From Dermacentor variabilis (lineage: Eukaryota; Arthropoda; Arachnida; Ixodida; Ixodidae): a stretch of 64,000 nt of DNA. The stretch is taken from contig NC_134570.1 in assembly GCF_050947875.1 (NCBI RefSeq), forward strand, positions 104,110,622-104,174,621. The letters run 5' to 3'. The position numbers and the translations under genes are program-made. Shown piece after piece: positions 62,201 to 64,000 of this stretch. How positions within the stretch are numbered: position 1 is the stretch's first letter; each line of letters opens with the position of its first letter. The notes under the pieces are model-generated. The model saw nothing but the letters and a program-made list of their open reading frames with translations. It was not told the origin of the DNA and made no database searches.

Positions 62201-62538
62201 TTATTCATTCGAGGACATCGCCAGAGATCACGGACACCCAGAACTTTGCCAAACTGGGCCATTCCTGCATTGCGGCTCAGGACTGCCCTTTCGATCGCTA
62301 AACTTCTGCCACATTGTGCATTTAGGCAGAACTTGTTCGCAGAGGTTTTTAATTTAACACTTGCAACTTTCCTCCCGCCATATATAAGCGTCATTTATTT
62401 TTTTATGTTTCTTACAGGCAAATGATGAGCACGATCAACGCATACTACGTCCTACCTTTTTATCACGCTGTATGCTACTTTAGCGGCTGTATGACGTCTC
62501 TCATCGTAGCCGACTTCGCGGAACGCAAGATTTCCAAG
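20364..62538 (+). CDS. NRF-6-like multi-pass membrane acyltransferase (acyltransferase family 3), 3'-partial, eleven exons found
   Basis: The family (C. elegans NRF-6, Drosophila drop-dead) has a lumenal or extracellular N-terminal NRF domain and a multi-pass acyltransferase-3 domain. Roles in lipid and xenobiotic transport are known for some members, but the substrate here is unknown. Exons: 20364-20766, 21041-21249, 22768-22879, 27017-27101, 31799-31890, 34451-34630, 35028-35121, 51200-51365, 52830-52912, 54470-54592, 62418-62538. Phases match at every junction and the total is 1668 nt. A hydrophobic N-terminal segment (about residues 31-47) precedes the NRF domain (to about 265). TM2 is near 268-285, FSAESNTRMLL near 310-320, and the acyltransferase signature LHGMR...VVAH gives R340 and H351. 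Later membrane segments lie in exons 8-11. The start is the first ATG after an in-frame TAA at 20352; ATG 20403 is an alternative. A conserved segment is missing between exons 7 and 8, and the C-terminal part lies beyond the window. Confidence 0.85.
21041..21249 (+). CDS. NRF-like gene, exon 2 (NRF domain core)
   Basis: Acceptor TGTGTCGCAG ends at 21040; the donor at 21250 is GTAAGA. The exon completes 'WALRLFDASGRFPTGIFEA' with exon 1 and continues MGGFDECLQTV and GQYCNLLVYIKNW. These match the family blocks 'lDAsGKxPxGil', 'G.yDeCL' and 'Q.C.l'. It ends in phase 0. Confidence 0.88.
21955..22230. repeat. Interspersed repeat with GGGTGTT/AGGTGTT ends, copy 1
   Basis: It begins GGGTGTTGCTCAAGAAGAAC and contains 'ATAATTTAAAAATGAAAGGCGCG' and 'GTAACTCCCTAATTAACGACG'. 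It resembles blocks at 24976-25270 and 61540-61805 in style (GGGTGTTTC / ACACCCTGT ends), without coding potential. Family membership is by eye and weak. Confidence 0.4.
22768..22879 (+). CDS. NRF-like gene, exon 3 (paired-cysteine segment)
   Basis: This 112-base exon has acceptor TGCTTTTTTTTAG (to 22767) and donor GTAAGG (22880). It encodes LRYFSEYIITPGDPIARLG followed by VCYIDDCNQNDLHLL. The C-x4-C pair is the family's 'GxCxPxxCxxxDL' block. Entry phase 0 and exit phase 1 fit exons 2 and 4 exactly. Confidence 0.85.
23315..23600 (+). repeat. Interspersed repeat ('CGATTGCGATAGCAAATTAGTA'), copy 1
   Basis: CGATTGCGATAGCAAATTAGTACACAGCTAT and CTAACTAAATTAACAAGCATGGT recur, with small changes and the same order, at 61035-61110. 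Similarity continues through a GGCAGCAGCAGCGA segment. Confidence 0.72.
23810..24475 (+). pseudogene. 3' end of an RNase H-type non-LTR retrotransposon
   Basis: Frames here read TRTWVRPLHELNMPYW and then CNACGVEETVENILCYCPSF, RLDGKAFTFNILGPW and VTKALLQYLKAAGLSQRL followed by a stop at 24304. The Cys-His block (CxxCGxEETxxHxLCxCP) and the '...FLxxTGLxxRL-stop' ending are typical of the post-RNase H tail of tick LINEs. The following pyrimidine-rich stretch with 'GGTAGCCAGACAGGCTCAGTCCTGGTTAACCTCCCT' is the usual 3' UTR. The copy is 5'-truncated and frame-shifted. Confidence 0.75.
24976..25270. repeat. Interspersed repeat with ACAGGGTGTTTCACGTAAC end, copy 2
   Basis: It starts at 'CACAGGGTGTTTCACGTAACCCGAGCC' and carries 'CACGCAAACGCCACGCAG', a phrase I associate with a tick interspersed family. 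There are no coding motifs. Confidence 0.45.
25385..25740 (+). pseudogene. Non-LTR retrotransposon fragment (post-RT region)
   Basis: The 115-codon frame 25387-25734 starts QLGGLGLSHLTFRELV and continues NHFTFRNVNDPILPTV, LPNLFVWS-like and YLRKVYLSVVFYKVI segments. 'GGLGLxxL' followed by 'F...R....P.L' is characteristic of the region downstream of the RT in several tick LINEs. It looks 5'- and 3'-truncated and carries no catalytic motif. Confidence 0.55.
26150..26435 (+). repeat. tRNA-derived SINE-like repeat, copy 1
   Basis: The head has a GTGGCTTCTTTGG...CTAGAGGTTCTCTGTTCTAATCCTGCCG stretch resembling A and B boxes. It is followed by TTATTTATAGCGGCGTATCTTGTTGGAAACGATG and a tail GTTCCAGTTGGTAATTGTTGTAGGAAACC. 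The same order of landmarks occurs at 45140-45440. Confidence 0.68.
27017..27101 (+). CDS. NRF-like gene, exon 4 (end of NRF domain)
   Basis: This 85-base exon has acceptor TCTTCTTCCAG (to 27016) and donor GTAAGT (27102). It encodes SLPLIHLEISNCVTAEPKSW then SNIQIGI, matching the 'v.C......W......i' block before the second membrane segment. It enters with two bases and exits in phase 2. Confidence 0.85.
27200..28795 (+). pseudogene. Second Ty3/gypsy-type pol relic (RT thumb, RNase H, integrase)
   Basis: Read across frames, it shows GIGAHLR...FIDAFSNIAW (RT thumb), YNDACSIGLGASLVQRKDGE, LIAYTSSKLSKACASYLATE and ECLVVFWVARKFRD (RNase H), then a GRPFKAVSDHHSLCCL segment. A degraded integrase follows with a 'DLLGTFF...WIVITTAYLT', 'THCGTAFTQF' and 'EARLFARYR' order. 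Stops and shifts are frequent. It is unrelated in detail to the 6.4-9.3 kb element and has no visible LTRs. It lies inside intron 4 of the NRF-like gene. Confidence 0.8.
28800..29040 (+). mobile_element. Ruka-type tRNA-derived SINE
   Basis: The head GCCGTGGTTGCTCAGTGGCTATGGTGTTGGGCTGCTGAGC is a tRNA-like A-box region; a degraded B-box follows. The body has CCCGTGTGCTTAGATTTAGGTGCACGTTAAAGAATC and GCACATAAAGCCCCAC, the standard phrases of this abundant tick SINE. It sits immediately after the gypsy relic. Confidence 0.85.
30157..30275. repeat. Near-perfect hairpin, 38-bp arms, 43-base loop
   Basis: The arm 30157-30194 is the reverse complement of 30238-30275 with a single mismatch. The core AGCGCCTTCACTTCAGA / TCTGAAGTGAAGGCGCT is easy to see. 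The arms contain no coding sequence. Confidence 0.92.
30335..30660 (-). mobile_element. Ruka-type SINE, reverse orientation, with a partly duplicated 3' end
   Basis: GATTTTACGGGCCAAAATCGCGATTTTATGATGAGGCACGCC, the family's 3' end in reverse, appears at about 30350. A second version (TTTTACCTGCCAAAACCGCG) follows at about 30449. Then come TCTTTAACGCGCACCT, GGGTGTTTTCGCATTTCCCC and the tRNA-like head. The first stretch is a partial duplicate or a second truncated copy. Confidence 0.8.
31000..31765 (-). pseudogene. Non-LTR retrotransposon fragment (end of RT and following region)
   Basis: On the minus strand, PKYLGVSISQDL (near 31560) is the 'YLGVxxxxxLxW' block after the RT palm, and VQNRAARFIHSSYSY (near 31330) is the 'QNRAARFI...Y' block. 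Both match the family seen at 56.3-58.2 kb. Frames are broken and the copy is truncated at both ends. It ends about 35 bases before exon 5 of the NRF-like gene. Confidence 0.72.
31799..31890 (+). CDS. NRF-like gene, exon 5 (second membrane segment)
   Basis: This 92-base exon has acceptor TTTCCCTTTGCAG (to 31798) and donor GTAAGT (31891). It encodes IFAAIVLIFVITGTLVDHF, a hydrophobic helix ending in the family's 'GTxxD' motif, then a basic, Cys-containing loop. Phases (2 in, 1 out) fit exons 4 and 6. It begins only about 30-40 bases beyond a decayed LINE fragment. Confidence 0.85.
33900..34123. repeat. (ATGT)n tetranucleotide microsatellite, about 55 units
   Basis: About 224 bases of uninterrupted GTAT/ATGT repeat with one ATGC interruption near 34102. 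Open frames in it (Tyr-Val-Cys-Met or Ile-His-Thr-Tyr runs) are artefacts of a four-base unit that avoids stops. It lies in intron 5 of the NRF-like gene. Confidence 0.98.
34451..34630 (+). CDS. NRF-like gene, exon 6 (acyltransferase-3 signature)
   Basis: Acceptor CTGCTTTCAG ends at 34450; donor GTAAGT starts at 34631. It encodes VVVAFSAESNTRMLL, then FLHGMRLFCNVHVVVAHAFM. The Arg of HGMR and the His of VVAH (residues 340 and 351 of this model) are the conserved polar residues of the first acyltransferase helix. A 0.23-kb tetranucleotide repeat ends about 330 bases upstream, in the same intron. Confidence 0.9.
35028..35121 (+). CDS. NRF-like gene, exon 7
   Basis: Acceptor CATGCTCTTGCAG ends at 35027 and donor GTAAGC starts at 35122. 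It encodes GMLNMFNGTSEWQSMIMATG then FNTIDTFLFM, the family's 'D.FF..SG' approach. It exits in phase 2. The expected continuation, 'SGFL...RRYxR', was not found downstream. Confidence 0.87.
35122..42540. other. First half of intron 7 of the NRF-like gene; no gene recognised
   Basis: This is part of a 16-kb intron. Open frames at 36852-37106, 37483-37788 and 37835-38179 (plus strand) have no motif I recognise. A tRNA-like 'CTTCTGTGGCCGATGCCAGAGGTTCGATTCAGGCA' at about 38862-38900 may be a SINE head, and a G16 run lies at 40338-40353. One missing exon of the gene should lie in this intron. Confidence 0.4.
40338..40353 (+). repeat. G16 homopolymer
   Basis: Sixteen consecutive G residues, a likely assembly length uncertainty and a potential G-quadruplex on the plus strand. 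Confidence 0.95.
42545..42625 (-). repeat. tRNA-derived SINE head (reverse orientation)
   Basis: On the minus strand it reads GGATCAGTAGTAGAGCAGCT...GACTCCCGTGCAGCGGGCCCGGGTTTGATCCTGG, with A-box-like and B-box-like (GGTTTGATCC) motifs, and then an A-rich tail. The acceptor stem does not pair well, so it is a SINE rather than a tRNA gene. Confidence 0.6.
42695..44815 (+). repeat. Array of diverged roughly 300-bp repeat units, left part
   Basis: The unit runs CTGATTGAATCAG..GG...CACCGCCACGTTTCAAAGCG..TGCC, ATcATCATCACC, GTGTCG...TTGCGATGTG, GCGCCACGTAGCGGCGATAC, TATTATTGCACCACGTAGAACG and GTATACAAGAATCCTAG. Copies begin near 42695 (partial), 42866, 43836, 44145 (partial) and 44600. A MITE-like element and other DNA (43160-43830) interrupt them. 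More units occur at 50350-50715 beyond a LINE. The units carry no coding capacity. Confidence 0.8.
43255..43497. mobile_element. MITE-like element, copy 2
   Basis: It has the CGCCCTTTGAGTCGTATCTTGCC left end and a diverged right arm ending near GGAGTAAACCTTTTT. Its internal GGTACTTCCCAGTAATGAATGGCATGC...TTGCCGACAGGAAAATAGCGGGC is the reverse complement of the interior of the copy at 15185-15406. It sits between units of the 300-bp array. Confidence 0.78.
45140..45440 (+). repeat. tRNA-derived SINE-like repeat, copy 2
   Basis: The head GGTCGTGGCGTATTGGTTTCTATATAAGGCTCCTGTGCTAGAGGTCCTGTGCTCGATTCCTGCAG has A- and B-box-like parts. The tail AGTTCCCTCCGGTAATTATTTCTATGAAACC matches the copy at 26150-26435. 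Confidence 0.72.
45617..45955 (-). pseudogene. LINE carboxy-terminal Cys-rich tail
   Basis: The frame contains NRAQAITLRILQTRIYPNP and then CDKCNDTIDLSHILWRCSVL, the CxxC...HxxWxC block that follows RNase H in tick I-type elements. It ends at a stop 130 bases before the element's 3' end. Confidence 0.78.
46295..47260 (-). pseudogene. LINE RT palm, thumb and connection (321-codon open frame)
   Basis: The longest open part of the LINE. It reads IEYFIYADGVAI (palm box C, with the second catalytic Asp replaced by Gly), SMGLRCSPKKSEFL, RMDSIRVLGLVIG and SAIRLIKRITNRLHGLG. These are the usual post-palm blocks of I/Jockey-group RTs in ticks. The upstream RT blocks (about 47975-47560) are in another frame. 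It cannot be catalytic as read because of the Asp-to-Gly change and the frame breaks. Confidence 0.8.
47556..47975 (-). pseudogene. LINE RT amino-terminal blocks
   Basis: FTVGELRTALHDLNGTSAPG and DRITKMPRHLEGN are the RT-0/1 region; CKTAHIILFPKSGR matches 'WKxAxVxxIPKPGK'. After this the frame is lost before the QxGFRxxxST block. Confidence 0.78.
50350..50720 (+). repeat. Array of diverged roughly 300-bp units, right part
   Basis: ATACCTGAATAATTCAAGCAGGC, TCACCGTCCCGCCTCAAAGAGAATG, ATGCGTGCCGCGTAGCG and CCACCAGGTGTCCCGACATGTAGC follow the landmark order of the units at 42.7-44.8 kb. A second partial copy (50590-50715) has CACCACCCCGTTACAAACGGGACGG. The I-type LINE and a SINE lie between the two parts. 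Confidence 0.75.
51200..51365 (+). CDS. NRF-like gene, exon 8
   Basis: Acceptor TTCTTCCATTGCAG ends at 51199 and donor GTGAGT starts at 51366. It encodes ICVPLFFTLMWFYLLPHFV, GPNTDTFFQHFYDEM and HWWHLIVHIKNLFEVTIH. The 'R(I/V)xPxxxxxxxxxxxLxPxxxxGP' and 'CxxxWWxxLLxIxN' type blocks are conserved in the family. Phase 2 in, phase 0 out. Confidence 0.9.
51366..52829. other. Intron 8; no gene recognised
   Basis: Overlapping short frames on both strands at 51520-51890 have no known motif. A short palindromic patch, TGCGGACTCATGTTGAGTCCGC, lies near 51870. A tRNA-like GACTCCGTGGCCTAATGGGTAATCGGG at about 52225 may be a SINE head. TA-rich repeats occur near 52670-52700. Confidence 0.4.
52830..52912 (+). 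CDS. NRF-like gene, exon 9
   Basis: Acceptor TGTATGTTTTAG ends at 52829 and donor GTGAGC starts at 52913. It encodes DNLIHTWFLSVDFQLYLVSL then VTLLTFKG. 'TWxLxxDxQ' is one of the most conserved motifs of these acyltransferases. Phase 0 in, phase 2 out. Confidence 0.92.
53640..53835 (-). mobile_element. Ruka-type SINE, reverse orientation, degenerate
   Basis: GAATTCTGGTGTTTTACCTGCCGGAACC and TTTCAGGTTCTTTAACGTGGCC are the reversed 3' end and middle of the family. A G9 run at about 53706 replaces the usual GGGGGACTCC phrase. Confidence 0.68.
53880..54060 (+). mobile_element. Ruka-type SINE, forward orientation, degenerate
   Basis: GTGAGCACGTGGTCGCGGCAGGGATTCGCGGCC is a tRNA-like B-box region. 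AAATGCGAGAAACACTCGTTTGCTTAGATTTATTTCAGG follows, as in the 28.8-kb copy. It is arranged head to head with the copy at 53640-53835. Confidence 0.65.
54470..54592 (+). CDS. NRF-like gene, exon 10
   Basis: A strong acceptor, CTTTTTTTTTTCCAG, ends at 54469 and the donor GTGAGT starts at 54593. It encodes RKHAALAALAMLSLLGCAIA then TWTVARLHLTPF: a basic turn, a membrane helix and an outer loop. Phase 2 in, phase 2 out. Confidence 0.88.
55676..56064. repeat. 78-bp tandem repeat, five copies
   Basis: The unit contains GCAGGCGTTAAGCACTCCCC, ATACGTGGGCCGACCCCGAA and GCAATACCGTCCTGACCCGC. The CAGGC landmark falls at 55741, 55818, 55896, 55974 and 56052, so the spacing is 77, 78, 78 and 78 bases. Inner copies are almost identical; the first is more diverged. 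Because 78 is a multiple of three, several frames stay open on both strands. Confidence 0.95.
56271..56299. repeat. (ATTT)n tract, the 3' tail of the adjacent LINE
   Basis: Seven ATTT units. On the minus strand this is an (AAAT)n tail immediately after the 3' end of the LINE at 56300-58220. Confidence 0.85.
56271..58220 (-). pseudogene. CR1/L2-like LINE, 5'-truncated and inactive
   Basis: On the minus strand, 58218-57730 encodes the pre-RT linker (LRDTSGDIIPNNLCAAALNR, FFESFSSSTTVDLPDMPHHG). About 57700-57160 is a degraded RT. 57153-56686 carries the palm box HLLADDCVIS, LNINKWNFMHVSCYSY and YKYLGVHTSRNLTWNAHTEY. 56629-56426 has SLELIQSKSVRLIFSKYNRT, the 'xELVQNRAARFILSxYSR' block. The element ends in an (AAAT)n tail. 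The catalytic ADD is retained, but stops and shifts break the frame between blocks. The clade call (CR1/L2 rather than Jockey) is tentative. It lies in intron 10. Confidence 0.78.
58735..59935 (+). repeat. CGTCAT-rich degenerate satellite-like block
   Basis: About 1.2 kb made of irregular variants of 'GTCGTCATxCCATT', for example CATCGTCATCACGCCATCGC near 58935 and CGTCATGCCGTCATCGTGG near 59366. No fixed period is obvious; 12-18 bases is typical. Open frames here (59252-59542, 59635-59985) are His/Ser/Val-rich artefacts. Confidence 0.8.
60163..60291. repeat. Long hairpin covering about 128 bp
   Basis: ACTTGGAATTTAAA at 60168 pairs with TTTAAATTCCAAGT at 60274. GAAAGACG pairs with CGTCTTTC, and ACAGACGCGGCAC pairs with the following CGTGTCTGTGT. 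The two halves are reverse complements nearly throughout, with a few mismatches and small gaps and almost no loop. A MITE or foldback element is likely. Confidence 0.85.
60400..60890 (+). pseudogene. Penelope-like element relic (GIY-YIG endonuclease part)
   Basis: ESGQYYIVQTGQGV (near 60540-60575) corresponds to the 'CGxxYIGQTGRxV' core of Penelope-type GIY-YIG endonucleases, with the conserved Gly changed to Val. A stop follows, then an open frame from 60581 with RLKEH-like residues, QSAHCSMSGCSPRFSECSII (the C/H-bearing block) and HRDRITREIVEAQN, including the catalytic-Glu helix 'TREIVEA'. Upstream RT is not recognisable. It is inactive and lies in intron 10. Confidence 0.72.
61035..61330 (+). 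repeat. Interspersed repeat ('CGATTGTGATCGCAAATTAGTG'), copy 2
   Basis: It matches 23315-23600 in landmark order: CGATTGTGATCGCAAATTAGTGGACAGCTA, CAACTAAATTAACAAGCATGGT and GCGGCAGCAGCAACGAGCGAA. It directly follows the Penelope-like relic. Confidence 0.72.
61540..61805. repeat. Interspersed repeat with ACACCCTGT end, copy 3
   Basis: The block runs from about CAGGTGTCACCCTG to GCGGAAACACCCTGTAC. Its T-rich middle (AACTTATTTTTTGAATTTTTGTTAACTGG) and ends resemble the reversed form of the GGGTGTTTC family near 21955 and 24976. Confidence 0.4.
62418..62538 (+). CDS. NRF-like gene, exon 11 (last exon in the window)
   Basis: Acceptor ATGTTTCTTACAG ends at 62417 and donor GTACGT starts at 62539. 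It encodes MMSTINAYYVLPFYHAVCYF then SGCMTSLIVADFAERKISK. 'YxxPxxHxxxYxxGxxxGxxL' is the conserved late membrane block of the family. The remaining helices and the stop are not visible before 64000. Confidence 0.9.
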
Positions 62539-64000
62539 GTACGTTTATGAATTTAGGGTTCGCCATTGTTGAGCATCCAAGCTGTAACGAATATGGACAT
62601 GCTACGAATGGCGCGCTGTGCCCGTATTTTTCTCCTGACGGGAGCGGCGCAAATATATCATGCAAGCTTAAAGCGAATAGCTTTCTTTCGCTCTTTCTCC
62701 CGCTTTTGTTTTGGCCTTTGCTCGCTGGCAGCCAAATTTTTCAACAATCCACAATTTTTTTGGTAATAAATATGATAATTTATTATCTTAAATCTCGAAG
62801 GTGAGCAGGCAAACTAAAATTATCACCATAAGAACGAGTCCTGGCTCATAAAATATTTATTCCGAAAGCAGGGGCTGTCTGGTCTCCCTTCAACGCGCGC
62901 AACTTTGCGCGAAACTTGTGCAATTCTGTGCAATGTCCCTCAAGCGTAAGTGTTTCCGACAGCAAAACGACAACCCCTACCGAAATAACGGGGTTGTCAT
63001 GCCGACGATGATTAAAGAAAGTGGGCGTTGACACGACGATAACTCCCCACTAACTGTGGAGTTCTGACAGTCTCAATAATAGTATCCGCGTGAAAGACGG
63101 CAAGACTATGTGTCCGAAACGTCTGATGCACGCATCCGACTGGGATGCGTGAACGTATGTCCTATTGTCGCCTCTGAAGTAAATGTAGCCGCTGTATCTA
63201 ATGTCGCCTCTGTATCTGATGTCGCCTCGAAATCAGAGTACAGGCTAAATTGTGGTTCTATGCCGAGCTATGCCGAGCAAAAGCGCCGAGCAAAACAATG
63301 GCGAGGAAAAGCGTGTTTTAAAGTTGGCTGAAGGTATGAAACACCCCTGTGTACCATGCTGAGAAAAAAAAAATTTGCGTAGCATGCTTCAAGTGCGGAC
63401 ATTTTTAATCACTGTGAAACATGCAGGTGATTAGCTGAAGAGGAGAACTGAGGAAAATCCTCTGGCGTCTCGTTCACCGCTCACCTGCCGCTCGCTATAG
63501 TATTTGTTGCCATACAGTTCCCTAAAGACATCTCCGAAGACATTAAAGTGATTATGGCGTAACACACATATATTTTAGAGACCACAACTTAGTGACCTTG
63601 CCTATCGACAAAAGGGAAAAAGAGACAAAGTTCAATTGGAAAACGTGGAAGTTGAATGACAGATACTTAGGGATGAACTATTTAGTGCAAACGCAGCGAA
63701 CATAGAAAAACTGCATGCCGGAGACCACGCAAGCGCATACAATGTGGGTATATTTTAAGAATGAAATTAAATAAATCCTATAGAAAAAGCGCACGTGTTA
63801 CTTAAGAGCGAAAGGAGAAATAAAACAACCTACAATAGAAACCAGATTTCCTTCTTCAAATTGAGCGTTGGCTGCCCGAGAACTTCACCGACGAAATAAG
63901 GAGCGTGGAAGCGAAGCTAGAGAGGCAATATATGAGCATCACGGCACCGTGATTCACGCGCCTGCTGAGCGAATATTGTTGGGAGAACCGCCTAGGAAAT
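62539..64000. other. Start of the next intron of the NRF-like gene; nothing recognised
   Basis: I looked for the expected next exon (a membrane helix rich in W, A, G and C, entered in phase 0) and did not see it. Short frames at 62547-62804 and 63110-63331 have no motif. Confidence 0.45.

Overview
The window is eukaryotic and looks like a hard-tick (ixodid, probably metastriate) genome. The evidence is long introns with consensus GT/AG borders, a tRNA-derived Ruka-type SINE, tick-style non-LTR retrotransposon tails, a Penelope-like GIY-YIG fragment and a host gene from a family much expanded in ticks. The genus assignment is inference; no rRNA, tRNA gene, CRISPR array or bacterial operon is visible.

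One clear protein-coding gene dominates. A plus-strand NRF-6 (nose resistant to fluoxetine)-like membrane acyltransferase gene runs from about 20.36 kb to 62.54 kb and continues past the window. I could place eleven coding exons by reading splice borders: 20364-20766, 21041-21249, 22768-22879, 27017-27101, 31799-31890, 34451-34630, 35028-35121, 51200-51365, 52830-52912, 54470-54592 and 62418-62538. All junction phases agree and the sum is 1668 nt (556 codons). One conserved segment between exons 7 and 8 was not found. Just upstream (18.23-18.79 kb) is a broken THAP zinc-finger gene with a lost start codon and a TGA at the second zinc-ligand position.

Layout: 0-4.3 kb, a dead non-LTR retrotransposon split by about 3 kb of foreign repeat DNA. 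6.4-9.3 kb, a short Ty3/gypsy-type LTR element with both LTRs, a large internal deletion and an inverted internal duplication. 9.3-18 kb, mostly gene-free DNA with several degenerate tandem repeats and a MITE-like element. 18.2-20 kb, the THAP pseudogene. 20.3-62.5 kb, the NRF-like gene, whose introns hold a second gypsy pol relic, SINEs, LINE fragments, a 0.23 kb tetranucleotide microsatellite, a roughly 300-bp repeat array split by an I-type LINE (45.5-50.3 kb), a 78-bp tandem repeat, a CR1/L2-like LINE, a CGTCAT-rich satellite and a Penelope-like relic. 62.6-64 kb, nothing recognised.

The host genes do not form an operon or pathway. No new defence or mobile system is visible. The most informative items are the reconstructed gene structure, the nested repeat history in its 16-kb intron, the rearranged gypsy element and several almost perfect hairpins.
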